Positions 1 to 8,718 of a stretch of 34,181 nt of DNA are shown here, one piece after another; the stretch's first letter is position 1; every line of letters starts with the position of its first letter. This stretch comes from JTS-RE37 sp041744575 (lineage in GTDB: Bacteria > Bacteroidota > Bacteroidia > Flavobacteriales > Flavobacteriaceae). The notes below the pieces were generated by a model. That model saw only the letters and a program-made list of their open reading frames with translations. It was not told where the DNA came from and made no database searches. Position numbers and translations under genes: made by a program. The DNA is taken from positions 1 through 34,181 of the forward strand of contig JBGTKP010000011.1 of the NCBI GenBank assembly GCA_041744575.1, read 5' to 3'.

Positions 1-2862
1 CTCACGGTCAGGGACGATAACGGATGTACCGATACAACACCACTGGTGATCAACCCCCTAAACGTGTTCTCGGCCACCGTATCTCAGACAACCGCCATCA
101 GCTGTGTCAATGAAGAAACCATACTGATCAGCGTCAGTGACGACGGGAACCCAGCCAATACCTATAACTTTGAGCTGCTGCCGGTAGGAAACCCCGACGG
201 TGCCCTCACGGGAACACCCACCAATACCACGGCCACTTTCGACCTCTCTCAAACAGGCACCTACACCTTCAGGGTAACTGATGCCACCACAGGTTGCTAT
301 GTCACAACAGCCGCTTATACCATAGCTCCATATGACCTGATCCAGGTCCTGGCAACACCCACAACACCCGTAACATGCTTCGGGGATGCCAGCGGAGAAC
401 TGCAAATACAAGTTAGCGGCTATACAGGCACCTTTGATTTCGAAGTATTCACTGCTGGCGGGGTAGCCACGGGTATCACCGGGTCCGGAAATACCGCTTC
501 CGGACCGCTTACCATCAGCGGCCTGTCGGGCGGGAACTACTATGTTCAGATCACGGAAACAGCCGCGCCACATTGTGCGGATACCTCGAATGTCATTACT
601 ATCATTTCGCCTTCATCACCGCTCACCGCCATAGTAAACCAGGCGGCCAGCGTAACGTGTACCAATGATCAGGGCGAATTGTTTGTGGATCCCACGGGCG
701 GATACGCACCTTATGATATCTTACTTACCAATACAAGTACCTCTCAGACCTATACCGCCGATAATGTAGGAAGCCGTCTTTTCACAGGACTTTCCGCGGG
801 GAATTATACCGTGGTGATTACCGACAGCAACGGATGTGTCATCAGCGATGTCGCTGTCCTGACGCTGCCGGTGCCTATCGCAGCGGATATCACCGCTTCC
901 CCGGCCTTATTGAACTGTTACGGCGATACCTATGGTACCGTGACCGCTATTAATATTACGGGGGGGCAGGGAAGTTATTTCTACCATCTTAATTATTACA
1001 ATGCAGCCGGAACTGCCATTACCTTCACAGGCGGTGGACAGATAAGTCCTGTATTTAATAACCTCAGGGCAGGTATATATAGCATCACGGTCAGTGACGG
1101 ATGGAATTGTGATATTGAAACCATACAGGTGACCATTGCAGAACCTACCGAGGTGCAAAGCTCCCTGATACAACTGGCGCCCGTTACCTGTACAACCCCC
1201 GGAAGAATTCGGTTAACAGCCAACGGAGGTACCGCCCCCTATGAATTTAGTGTTAACGGCGTCACTTACAGTCCGATGTCCGGTGGTTCGAGTCACATTT
1301 TTACAGTGGTGGCAGGCGTGTATCAATATTACGTCAGGGACGCCTTTGGCTGTGAAGCCAATATCTCGAATGCCATATCCGTTGATCCGATTGTGCCGCT
1401 CAGTTTATTGATTGATACTTCTGCAGCACAGGTGAATTGCACCGGTGAAGCCACCGCTTCATTAACTGCCACCGCAACGGGGGGATTAGGGAATTATTCT
1501 TACGAGTTATTCTCCGATATAGCACTGACCAACCTGGTAGCAGGACCTCAATCCAGCCGTTCCTTCTATATGCTTGGTTCGGGAAGTTATTATATCAGGG
1601 TGACAAGCCTGGATTGTATCGAGGTAAGTCCGGAAATCATTATCACAGAGCCTGTGCCTTTGGCAATAGAACGGGAAGAATTTACCAATGTGAGTTGCTC
1701 GGGTGACAACGACGGATCAATTACGGTAGAGGTCTCAGGAGGTTCCGGAACCATACTTTACGCCATAAGTCCCAACCTGAACAAGTTTGATACGGAAAAC
1801 ACTTTTACTGAACTTACAGCAGGGGTATACGATGTTATCGCACAGGATGAAAACGGATGTTTCCTGACCTTCCAGTTCACGGTCACAGAACCGTCTCCAA
1901 TTACCAGCAGTGCCACAACTCTGCCGGAAGTATGCGCAGGTAGTGCCGATGGTTCAGTTGAACTCGTTATTTCCGGAGGTACCGCCCCTTACAGAACGGC
2001 CTTCAATGCCAACGGCGATTCTGACTATGTTCCCGGTCAGACCTCCTATTCCGGACTGGCAGCAGGCACCTACGTCATCTTTATAAAAGATGCACAGGAT
2101 TGTGAAACGAATCTGATTGTAACCATAGATCCGGGAGTAAATCTGAACGGTCTGGTAACTCCGGTATATGAATGTACCGGTGAAAGTACTGAAAACCACC
2201 TCGAGATAGCACTTGAAGATCCATCAGTTATGGACGCCGTACTCTATGGGCTCGATTCGACAGACCCCGCAGATATGCAACTGAGTCCCGATTTCAGAAA
2301 TGTCGCTCCGGGCGCTCATTTTATCTCTATATCTCATGAAAACGGTTGTATCCAGCAACTGGATTTCGAAATTGAATATTTTGAACCCCTCACCCTCAGC
2401 CTGGAGCAAAATAATATCAACGAGATTACAGCAGTTGCGCAGGGGGGTAGAGAGGGATATACCTTCTATTTTAATGACACAAACAATGGCAATGATCCCC
2501 GATACTTTATTCGGGAAACGGGCACCTATACGGTAACCGTTACAGATGCAAACGGATGCCAGGCCCTTGCCTCGATATTTATGGAATTCATTGACATCGA
2601 AATACCCAATTTCTTTACGCCTGACGGAGATGGTATGAATGACTTCTGGAAGCCTCGCAACATTGAGCAATTCCCGCTCATACTAATCAAAATATTTGAC
2701 CGTTATGGTAGAGAGGTTGCCAGGATCGCTGTGAACGAAAGAGGATGGGACGGGACCTATAGAGGCGCCGAGTTGCCATCAGGGGATTACTGGTATATCA
2801 TAAAACTCCAGGGGGAATATGACGAAAGGGAGTTTGTGAATCACTTTACCCTGTACAGATAA
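1..2862 (+). CDS. T9SS type B adhesin with SprB-like repeats, 3' part
   Basis: The frame is open to the left edge, so this is the C-terminal 953 or so residues of a longer surface protein; the GTG at position 46 is not the real start. The visible part is about eight or nine tandem units of roughly 80-90 residues. Each has a cysteine near its start (VTC, VSC, LNC), a central GG-x-x-PY turn and an ending like AGxYxVxVxDxxGC, the pattern of SprB repeats. The last 90 residues begin IPNFFTPDGDGMNDFW and end with NHFTLYR, the gliding-motility-associated (type B) sorting domain recognised by the type IX secretion system. The protein is therefore inferred to be exported through the outer membrane and surface-attached or released. 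The PorP/SprF gene 20 bases downstream fits the usual adhesin-SprF pair. A role in gliding or adhesion is likely by analogy with SprB, but the ligand is unknown. Confidence 0.93.
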   Translation, partial: LTVRDDNGCTDTTPLVINPLNVFSATVSQTTAISCVNEETILISVSDDGNPANTYNFELLPVGNPDGALTGTPTNTTATFDLSQTGTYTFRVTDATTGCYVTTAAYTIAPYDLIQVLATPTTPVTCFGDASGELQIQVSGYTGTFDFEVFTAGGVATGITGSGNTASGPLTISGLSGGNYYVQITETAAPHCADTSNVITIISPSSPLTAIVNQAASVTCTNDQGELFVDPTGGYAPYDILLTNTSTSQTYTADNVGSRLFTGLSAGNYTVVITDSNGCVISDVAVLTLPVPIAADITASPALLNCYGDTYGTVTAINITGGQGSYFYHLNYYNAAGTAITFTGGGQISPVFNNLRAGIYSITVSDGWNCDIETIQVTIAEPTEVQSSLIQLAPVTCTTPGRIRLTANGGTAPYEFSVNGVTYSPMSGGSSHIFTVVAGVYQYYVRDAFGCEANISNAISVDPIVPLSLLIDTSAAQVNCTGEATASLTATATGGLGNYSYELFSDIALTNLVAGPQSSRSFYMLGSGSYYIRVTSLDCIEVSPEIIITEPVPLAIEREEFTNVSCSGDNDGSITVEVSGGSGTILYAISPNLNKFDTENTFTELTAGVYDVIAQDENGCFLTFQFTVTEPSPITSSATTLPEVCAGSADGSVELVISGGTAPYRTAFNANGDSDYVPGQTSYSGLAAGTYVIFIKDAQDCETNLIVTIDPGVNLNGLVTPVYECTGESTENHLEIALEDPSVMDAVLYGLDSTDPADMQLSPDFRNVAPGAHFISISHENGCIQQLDFEIEYFEPLTLSLEQNNINEITAVAQGGREGYTFYFNDTNNGNDPRYFIRETGTYTVTVTDANGCQALASIFMEFIDIEIPNFFTPDGDGMNDFWKPRNIEQFPLILIKIFDRYGREVARIAVNERGWDGTYRGAELPSGDYWYIIKLQGEYDEREFVNHFTLYR

Positions 2863-2882
2863 AAAACTTAACCTAACTAATT

Positions 2883-3824
2883 ATGCGCAATATAGTAGTG
2901 ATCATGATGTTGTTCGGCGCACTGGCGATGAAAGCGCAGGAGCTGAACTCACCACAATTGTCACAGTATCTTGCCGATAATCCATTTGTACTGTCCCCTA
3001 CCTATGCCGGGATTGGTGACCATGTTAAGATTCGTCTGAATGGTCTTAGTCAATGGGTTGGAATAAAGGATGCGCCGCAAACGCAGTCCCTCGCGGCAGA
3101 TGCCCGGGTCGGAAATAAGTCAGGGCTTGGTTTGTTTCTTTACAATGACAGCAACGGATATACACGTCAGCAGGGCGCCAGGTTTTCCTTTGCGCATCAC
3201 CTTACACTGGACCGGTATGAGGACGAATTCCTTTCGTTTGGTATCTCCTACAATTTTAATCAATTCAGGATTGATATTGAAGAGTTCGATAGTCCGGACC
3301 CTAGTGTAACTGATGACCGGTCTACTTCCAATCACAATTTTGATGTCGGATTACTTTACAGGAAGAACAAATTCTGGTTCAGTGCGAACGCCTCCAATTT
3401 ACTGGACAAGGATCTGTCCAACTTCAACCCTGTTTTTGAGCCCAACCATTTGAGGAATTACTACTTGTATTCCGGGTATCGTTATACAAAAAACAAGAAC
3501 AGCAGACTTGAAATTGAACCTTCGGTCATTTATAAATTATTTGAAAGTGACGGTCGTTCAGAAACGGATCTCAACCTGAAGTTCCGCGTATATGATTTTG
3601 AGGATTACTATTATACGGGGATCAACTATCGCTTTCTAAATGACCAGGTAGGCAAACCGTTGTACATTGCCCCATTTATGGGATTCAAAAAAAGCAACTT
3701 TTACTTTGGATATTCATTTCAGATCATTTTAAATGACATCCTGGCCTATAGTTATGGCACTCACGTCATCACCATAGGAATGGACCTTTTCCAGGGACTT
3801 AGTAATTGCCGTTGTACCTATTAA
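2883..3824 (+). CDS. PorP/SprF family T9SS outer-membrane protein
   Basis: This 313-residue protein has the size and pattern of the PorP/SprF family. It has a short signal peptide (MRNIVVIMMLFGALAMKAQ), then the family opening with PQLSQYLADNPFVLSPTYAG, alternating beta-strand segments rich in aromatic residues, and an aromatic C-terminal strand region. Family members are outer-membrane beta-barrels; SprF of Flavobacterium johnsoniae is needed for secretion of the SprB adhesin. The gene begins 20 bases after the adhesin stop with no terminator between, so the two are probably co-transcribed and this protein is inferred to act in export or anchoring of that adhesin. The start is the only ATG that gives a clean signal peptide. 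Confidence 0.93.
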   Translation: MRNIVVIMMLFGALAMKAQELNSPQLSQYLADNPFVLSPTYAGIGDHVKIRLNGLSQWVGIKDAPQTQSLAADARVGNKSGLGLFLYNDSNGYTRQQGARFSFAHHLTLDRYEDEFLSFGISYNFNQFRIDIEEFDSPDPSVTDDRSTSNHNFDVGLLYRKNKFWFSANASNLLDKDLSNFNPVFEPNHLRNYYLYSGYRYTKNKNSRLEIEPSVIYKLFESDGRSETDLNLKFRVYDFEDYYYTGINYRFLNDQVGKPLYIAPFMGFKKSNFYFGYSFQIILNDILAYSYGTHVITIGMDLFQGLSNCRCTY

Positions 3825-3865
3825 CGCTCTCGCTTTTACAATGCCCGTATCATCCCATAAAGACG

Positions 3866-3873
3866 TAGTTTTG
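3866..3873 (+). promoter_or_regulatory. Candidate Bacteroidota -7 element for folB
   Basis: TAGTTTTG followed by C matches the Bacteroidota -7 consensus TAnnTTTG. It lies in the 121-base gap after the SprF gene, about 70 bases before the folB ATG. No clear TTG was seen about 20 bases upstream, so the match rests on one element. Confidence 0.45.
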
Positions 3874-3945
3874 CAATATTCATTTAGGGCAGCTCTAACC
3901 TGCCAAACATCCGCGATACTTGGATTGCAAAACTAATTGTGCAAA

Positions 3946-4326
3946 ATGGGAAAAATTAAGGTAGAGAACATCCGGGTATTTGCTTATCACGGATGTATTG
4001 GAGAAGAGGCAATCATAGGAAGTGAGTATAAGGTGAATGTGACAGTTTACGGCAATTTGAATGAATCCGCCGGTTCGGATCGGTTAGCCGAAACCGTGGA
4101 TTATACACATTTAAACCGGATAGTAAAGGAAGAAATGCAGCAAAAATCCAAGCTGCTGGAACATGTATGCAGGCGTATCCTGCGCAGAATTCTTCAGGAA
4201 TTGAAACTGGTGGAAAAAGTGAAGGTGTCCGTGTCTAAACTGAACCCGCCTATCAGTGGGGACGTGGAGGCCGTGACAGTAGTTTTAAAAGAAAAGAGGG
4301 CGGCAGTTTCTTTTCCTTCGCAATAA
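3946..4326 (+). CDS. folB: Dihydroneopterin aldolase
   Basis: FolB converts 7,8-dihydroneopterin to 6-hydroxymethyl-7,8-dihydropterin and glycolaldehyde in cytosolic folate synthesis. The 126-residue product has the family length and pattern. It opens KIKVENIRVFAYHGCIGEEA, where FAYHGxxGEE is the FolB signature including a conserved glutamate. It has the TVDYTHL segment that contributes to the pterin site, and ends with VSVSKLNPPISGDVEAV, in which the lysine is the usual catalytic lysine. The ATG at 3946 is preferred; an in-frame TTG three codons earlier is less likely. A tRNA-Cys gene follows 27 bases after the stop, with its own promoter-like box, so folB is probably a short transcript. No other folate genes are visible. 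Confidence 0.93.
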   Translation: MGKIKVENIRVFAYHGCIGEEAIIGSEYKVNVTVYGNLNESAGSDRLAETVDYTHLNRIVKEEMQQKSKLLEHVCRRILRRILQELKLVEKVKVSVSKLNPPISGDVEAVTVVLKEKRAAVSFPSQ

Positions 4327-4334
4327 AAAAATAG

Positions 4335-4342
4335 TACCTTTG
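4335..4342 (+). promoter_or_regulatory. Candidate -7 element for tRNA-Cys
   Basis: TACCTTTG followed by C is an exact match to TAnnTTTG. It ends 11 bases before the first base of the tRNA, a good distance for a transcript starting just upstream of the mature 5' end. It begins 8 bases after the folB stop codon. No convincing -33 TTG was found. Confidence 0.6.
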
Positions 4343-4353
4343 CCGCACTTAAG

Positions 4354-4424
4354 GGCATCGTGGCCGAGTGGTTAGGCGCAGCTCTGCAAAAGCTTGTACA
4401 GCGGTTCGAATCCGCTCGATGCCT
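4354..4424 (+). tRNA. tRNA-Cys (GCA anticodon)
   Basis: The sequence folds as a tRNA. A perfect 7-bp acceptor stem (GGCATCG with CGATGCC) and a D-arm with GGTTAGG surround the anticodon loop CTGCAAA, giving anticodon GCA for cysteine. The T-arm GCGG-TTCGAAT-CCGC is intact and the discriminator base is T. The CCA end is not encoded (CTT follows), so CCA must be added after transcription. A strong intrinsic terminator follows 10 bases later. Confidence 0.95.
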
Positions 4425-4433
4425 CTTCTTGAA

Positions 4434-4460
4434 CCTCTCCTCAGGGAGGGGTTTTTTTTT
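4434..4460 (+). terminator. Intrinsic terminator of tRNA-Cys
   Basis: A 7-bp stem (CCTCTCC with GGAGGGG, one T-G wobble), a TCAG loop and a run of nine T follow the tRNA directly. This is a standard Rho-independent terminator reading on the plus strand. Confidence 0.9.
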
Positions 4461-4516
4461 ATCAATTTCCTGTATGGTATACAGATTTGATTTAGTATGA
4501 AGTAGTGTTAATTTCA

Positions 4517-4560
4517 AAATCCGGAAGGAAATTTATTGGTGATGGATTCCTTCAATCCGG
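4517..4560 (-). terminator. Weak terminator-like hairpin at end of LysE-type gene
   Basis: GAAGGAA (4524-4530) and TTCCTTC (4547-4553) form a perfect 7-bp inverted repeat that overlaps the last codons of the LysE-type gene. On the minus strand it is followed by CGGATTTTG, a short T run. The 16-base loop and weak T run make it a low-confidence terminator. Confidence 0.3.
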
Positions 4561-5201
4561 TTCTCTATATTCAGTTGTTCCAGGGGGAAGAATCCCTTAA
4601 TTATTATCACCAGACCGCAGATCACCAGAACAATGCCCAATCCTTTCTTTAAGAGTCGGATCCTTTCCTTTGTCAATTTATTCTTGAGCTGTTTTGCCAG
4701 TAATATTTTGAATAGGTCAACGATGAGATAGGCAGAAAGTACTGTTCCGAAGAAGATGAGGATCCGCCGGGGTTCGTTTTCCAGATTCGGGCTTACTATG
4801 ATGATCATTCCAAGCCAGAATACAAGCACTCCAATATTGATGAAATTGAGAAAAAATCCTTTGATAAAAAGGCTGAAATAATCGCCTTTCCTGGTTTTAA
4901 TTTTTGGTTCATCTTTTGTGACCTCCTTGTTGAATATGGTATATATACCATAAACCAGAAGAATGCCTCCACCAAAAACATAGAGCCCGGGTTGGTTACT
5001 CAGATTTTCAAGAAGTTGAAAACTGCTGAAATACGCGATCGTTAGGAATAAGATATCTGCCAGAATTACCCCAAAATCAAAAAATAATCCGGCACGGAAA
5101 CCCTTGGTGGCACTTGTTTCAAGAAGTACAAAGAACACAGGCCCTATCATGAAGCTCAGTAAAAAGCCCAGAGGAATCGCTGCCTGTATGTCGTCTAGCA
5201 T
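4533..5201 (-). CDS. LysE/RhtB-type exporter
   Basis: The 222-residue membrane protein matches the LysE family, which exports amino acids or related small solutes across the inner membrane by proton antiport. It begins with a helix containing PLGFLLSFMIGPVFFVLLET, the usual conserved first segment with GPVFF. About six hydrophobic helices can be picked out, with a charged cytosolic loop near residues 92-108 (NKEVTKDEPKIKTRKGD). The gene lies 18 bases downstream of the GIN-domain gene and is probably transcribed with it and rnr. The substrate cannot be told from the sequence; flavobacterial members of this type are usually annotated only as LysE family. Confidence 0.85.
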   Translation of the reverse strand: MLDDIQAAIPLGFLLSFMIGPVFFVLLETSATKGFRAGLFFDFGVILADILFLTIAYFSSFQLLENLSNQPGLYVFGGGILLVYGIYTIFNKEVTKDEPKIKTRKGDYFSLFIKGFFLNFINIGVLVFWLGMIIIVSPNLENEPRRILIFFGTVLSAYLIVDLFKILLAKQLKNKLTKERIRLLKKGLGIVLVICGLVIIIKGFFPLEQLNIENRIEGIHHQ

Positions 5202-5219
5202 GGGGGTTGTTTTGCTTAT

Positions 5220-5912
5220 TTACATTTTGGTTATTTTACCCCCAAAAACTGTTTTTTCATCCATTTTTGCCGGACTTCCGTAAACCAGAACCTCTCCGCC
5301 GGCCTTTACAGCTGCTTTTACATAATCTGTGGCAAAAATTTCCGCAGTAGATCCCGCATTGACATTGACAGTAGTAAATTTTGTCTTGAATGATTTTCCA
5401 TCGTAAATACCCCCTGTATTAATCGCTACATCCTGATTATCCGAAGATCCAGTTGCCGTAATTACCCCCCCTGAAACGGATTTTATGAGGAGTTGTTCTA
5501 CTTCAGCCTGTATGCGAACCTCCCCGCCTTCCTGTGCTTTTAACTCCAGAACATCCTGTCTTATCATCTGATCCGAACTTATCCTGGCGTCTTCATTCAC
5601 GTCAATAATCACCAGTTTTTCAGTATAATAGAGATCTATGAAGGTCCTGTATCCGCTGAATATTTTATCAATTTCCATCCTGATTTTCAGGATCCCTTCA
5701 TTATTGACAATGGCCACTTTTTGTATATTGGCACCGGTAATTATGGCTTTATTTACATCGGACTTAATAAGATTCACAGAGATTCCGTCAAAAGCCTTGA
5801 CTTCACTGAACTTATCCAGTTCCCTGGTTTCCGTTTCCTGCTGTGACCAAAGCGATGGCCCTCCGGAAATCATCAAAGCCATCAGCAGGACTGTTTTCAT
5901 TTTTCCGTTCAT
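5220..5912 (-). CDS. GIN-domain (DUF2807) exported protein
   Basis: This protein of about 230 residues has an N-terminal signal peptide (MKTVLLMALMISGGPSLWSQ) and then a repetitive beta-rich region. Residues 30-110 contain FDGISVNLIKSD and alternating hydrophobic strands, followed by repeats of the type EVEQLLIKSVSGGVITATGS. This matches the putative auto-transporter adhesin head GIN domain (DUF2807), a right-handed beta-helix common in Bacteroidota. The function is unknown; it is inferred to be periplasmic or surface-exposed. The frame is open up to a TTG at 5963, but the ATG at 5912 (or at 5900) places the signal peptide at the N terminus. rnr ends 47 bases upstream, so co-transcription is likely. 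Confidence 0.82.
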   Translation of the reverse strand: MNGKMKTVLLMALMISGGPSLWSQQETETRELDKFSEVKAFDGISVNLIKSDVNKAIITGANIQKVAIVNNEGILKIRMEIDKIFSGYRTFIDLYYTEKLVIIDVNEDARISSDQMIRQDVLELKAQEGGEVRIQAEVEQLLIKSVSGGVITATGSSDNQDVAINTGGIYDGKSFKTKFTTVNVNAGSTAEIFATDYVKAAVKAGGEVLVYGSPAKMDEKTVFGGKITKM

Positions 5913-5959
5913 TATAGGTTGAAATGTGTCCGCTATCCCCATAGGAGTTAAAGCTGATT

Positions 5960-8146
5960 TCAATTGTGTTTTCCCAACAATGAAAAATCGAGGTGCCTTT
6001 TCACCAGATCAGTGTCTTTTACCCGAACCCTTACCTCATCTCCCAGCTGATATACCTTTCCGGTACGTTCTCCCACGATGGCATACTGTCGTTCATCAAA
6101 GGTATAGAAATCATCCTTTATATCCCTTATTCTCACCATACCCTCACACTTATTCTCGATGATCTCCACATATATGCCCCATTCAGTAACCCCGGAAATA
6201 ACACCTATAAACTCTGAATCTTTGTGATCCTGCATAAACTTTATCTGCATATATTTTATTGAATCACGTTCGGCACTCGCTGCCAGGTTCTCCATATTCG
6301 ATGAATGTTTGCAGCGGGATTCATAAACTTCCGCCTTGGCCGTATTGCCCCCATCCAGATAATGCTGAAGCAATCGGTGAACCATTACATCAGGATACCT
6401 GCGAATAGGGGATGTAAAATGGGTGTAATGGTCAAATGCCAGACCGTAATGACCAATATTGTCCGTGGTGTAAACAGCCTTACTCATACTTCGTATCGTC
6501 AGGGTGTCCACAAGGTTTTGTTCCTTTTGTCCTTTTACATCTTCCAGTAACTTATTCAGCGAACCGCTTACAGTCTGCCTGTTTTTAAAATTGATCTGAT
6601 GACCAAATCTCGAAACGATGTTATTCAGGGCAATCAGTTTTTCCTCATCCGGTTCATCATGAACCCGGTAGACAAAAACCTTCTCAGGACGCGGCTTTCC
6701 TATAAATTCAGCGACTTTCCTGTTGGCTAGCAACATGAACTCCTCAATTAGCTTATTCGCTTCCCTGGCCTCCTTAAAATATACGCTTACTGGTGCATTC
6801 TCTTCATTGAGCAAGAATTTAACTTCCACTTTATCAAAAGATATAGCCCCTTTCCTCATCCTTTCCTCCCGCATGATAAGCGCCAGCCTGTTGAGGGCTA
6901 GTGTCGCGGTAACTACTTCATCGGAAACGCTATACTCCCTGCCCCTAATAGATACTGATTCCGGGACCAGACCCTTACCTGTTTCAATAATGTACTGGGC
7001 CTCCTCATAAGCGAACCTTTCATTTGAATTGATGACGGTCCTCCCGAACCACTGCTCCCTGACAGAAGCATTCTTATCAATTTCAAAAATGGCTGAAAAA
7101 GTATATTTGTCTTCCCTTGGCCTGAGCGAACAGGCGTCATTGGATAATATTTCCGGCAACATTGGGACAACCCGATCCACAAGATATACAGAAGTCGCCC
7201 TATGATATGCTTCATCGTCAAGCACCGTATCCGATAGGAGATAATGGGAAACATCCGCAATATGAATGCCTATTTCATAATTTCCGTTTTCCATCACCTT
7301 AAATGACAACGCATCGTCAAAGTCCTTCGCGTCCCTGGGATCAATAGTAAATGTGAGGGTGTCTCTCATATCCCTTCGCTTTGCGATCTCATCCTGCTGT
7401 ATGCGTGTATCTATTCCTTCCGCAAATCTGGATACTTCGGCAGGAAATGAATAAGGAAGGCCGTATTCGGCTAAAATTGAGTGAATTTCCGTGTCATGTT
7501 CCCCGGGAATGCCTAATACTTCGACAATTTCCCCGTATGGAGAATCGGCATTTTCAGGCCAATCTTCTATTTTAACCACTACCTTTTCCCCGTTCTTGGC
7601 TTTCCCGATTTTATCAACTGGAACAAAAATATCAGTATACATCCTAAAGTCAGTGGCTCGTACGAAAGCAAAAGTCTTTTGCACATCTACAATCCCCACA
7701 AAGGAACTCTTTTTCCTTTCGACAATTTTAACTATTTCTCCCTCTGCCTTTCGCGAATTACGTTGTGCGGAAACGACCACTTCAACTATATCCCCATGAA
7801 AAGCCTTTCTAAGTTTATTAAAGGGGACAAAAATATCCTGATCCACCCCTTCAACAACAACATAGGCATTCCCTCGTGCCGTCAGGTCTACCCGGCCGGT
7901 TTGGGTTTCCCTGGCCGCGATCGCCATGTATTTTCCATTTTCCTCACTCCGTATCCTGTTCCGTGCATTTAATTCTCCAAGCCGCTTGATCAGGAGATTT
8001 CGACCCTGGGTATCATCTATCTCTAATTTTGCAGCAAGCTGTTTATAATTAAAACTCTTTTTTGGTTCTTCTTCAAGAATGCTAAAAATACCTTTCGTAA
8101 TTTCATTTTTACGCTGGCTTTTGACATGTTTATTCTTCTTCGACAT
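5960..8146 (-). CDS. rnr: Ribonuclease R
   Basis: RNase R is a processive 3'-to-5' exoribonuclease that degrades structured RNA and takes part in rRNA quality control in the cytosol. The 728-residue protein has the full RNase II/R order: a lysine-rich N terminus with a winged-helix region (residues 15-70), two cold-shock/OB domains (about 80-230), the RNB catalytic domain with TFTIDPRDAKDFDDALSF, whose aspartates bind Mg2+, then HYTHFTSPIRRYPDVMVHRL, and a C-terminal S1 domain ending KRHLDFSLLGKHN. The length is normal for Bacteroidota. The ATG at 8146 lies 19 bases after a TAATTTTG promoter box. It is the first gene of a probable operon with the GIN-domain and LysE-type genes. Confidence 0.97.
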   Translation of the reverse strand: MSKKNKHVKSQRKNEITKGIFSILEEEPKKSFNYKQLAAKLEIDDTQGRNLLIKRLGELNARNRIRSEENGKYMAIAARETQTGRVDLTARGNAYVVVEGVDQDIFVPFNKLRKAFHGDIVEVVVSAQRNSRKAEGEIVKIVERKKSSFVGIVDVQKTFAFVRATDFRMYTDIFVPVDKIGKAKNGEKVVVKIEDWPENADSPYGEIVEVLGIPGEHDTEIHSILAEYGLPYSFPAEVSRFAEGIDTRIQQDEIAKRRDMRDTLTFTIDPRDAKDFDDALSFKVMENGNYEIGIHIADVSHYLLSDTVLDDEAYHRATSVYLVDRVVPMLPEILSNDACSLRPREDKYTFSAIFEIDKNASVREQWFGRTVINSNERFAYEEAQYIIETGKGLVPESVSIRGREYSVSDEVVTATLALNRLALIMREERMRKGAISFDKVEVKFLLNEENAPVSVYFKEAREANKLIEEFMLLANRKVAEFIGKPRPEKVFVYRVHDEPDEEKLIALNNIVSRFGHQINFKNRQTVSGSLNKLLEDVKGQKEQNLVDTLTIRSMSKAVYTTDNIGHYGLAFDHYTHFTSPIRRYPDVMVHRLLQHYLDGGNTAKAEVYESRCKHSSNMENLAASAERDSIKYMQIKFMQDHKDSEFIGVISGVTEWGIYVEIIENKCEGMVRIRDIKDDFYTFDERQYAIVGERTGKVYQLGDEVRVRVKDTDLVKRHLDFSLLGKHN

Positions 8147-8164
8147 TAATAATCAATTAGGCCG

Positions 8165-8172
8165 CAAAATTA
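8165..8172 (-). promoter_or_regulatory. Candidate -7 element for rnr
   Basis: On the minus strand this reads TAATTTTG followed by CGG, an exact TAnnTTTG match, ending 18 bases before the rnr ATG. A perfect palindrome at 8189-8204 lies where the -33 contact would be. Confidence 0.6.
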
Positions 8173-8188
8173 CGAATTATAATCCATT

Positions 8189-8204
8189 GGCCTTCAGGAA
8201 GGCC
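8189..8204. repeat. Perfect inverted repeat upstream of rnr promoter
   Basis: GGCCTTC and GAAGGCC form a perfect 7-bp inverted repeat with a 2-base centre. It starts 17 bases upstream of the rnr -7 box, so it could be an operator for rnr. It has no T run and is not a good terminator. Confidence 0.55.
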
Positions 8205-8229
8205 TATCTCTTTTGAGGTCGAGACGCTG

Positions 8230-8684
8230 TTGTTGTCAACAAACACTCATTAATTACAATTTTTTGTTTATTTAAATTAAAAATGGAGGCCTATTATAGT
8301 CTGTTAATAACAGGTATAAATAAGCTGCCTCTTTTCTATTTTGAACAGATAAACCAAATTATTGACAATCTATTTGAGTATAGAGTTGTTTTAAATCAAC
8401 AAATTAACCTTGTTATTAACCCGCCTTGATAAGTTGATTAACCAAATTTTATTAATAACTTATCGTGAAGAAATTGTTAACTTTAGGAGACAAAAGGAAG
8501 ATATCCTGCTTGTAAAAACCGAGAACTAAAAAGAGTTTAAAACGAGATTATTTGTACAGCAATTTTTAGCTGAGACCTGAAAGTTTACTATTTAGATTTT
8601 ATTAGGAGTTTGTTAACAAAAAAGGTGAGATTTAGATGGCTTACAATCAATTGTATAAGAAAGCGTGAGACCTTGGTTGTTAAC
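8230..8684. repeat. Family of TTGTTAAC-type palindromic motifs
   Basis: The family includes a 13-base palindrome TTGTTGTCAACAA (8230-8242), CTGTTAATAACAG (8301-8313), ATTGACAAT (8361-8369), three ATTAACC copies (8404-8440), TTGTTAAC (8474-8481), the 12-base palindrome TTTGTTAACAAA (8609-8620), TACAAT-CA-ATTGTA (8642-8655) and TTGTTAAC (8677-8684). All can be read directly. The shared core GTTAAC or GTTNNNAAC suggests one recognition protein. Confidence 0.6.
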
Positions 8685-8718
8685 ACATCATCGGCTATTA
8701 AATTCCACTGGGTATTTG

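Noticed and set aside
58..573. Long minus-strand open frame inside the adhesin gene, and many similar frames opposite real genes
   Set aside because: The products show no family motifs, lie opposite clearly coding sequence, and have no starts or ribosome sites that would support them.
1..2862. SprB-type repeats as possible CRISPR or DNA satellite
   Set aside because: The repeats are at the protein level, too long and too divergent in DNA for CRISPR.
5913..5963. N-terminal extension of the GIN-domain protein from a TTG at 5963
   Set aside because: It overlaps the rnr stop and would push the signal peptide 20 residues inward; ATG at 5912 or 5900 fits better.
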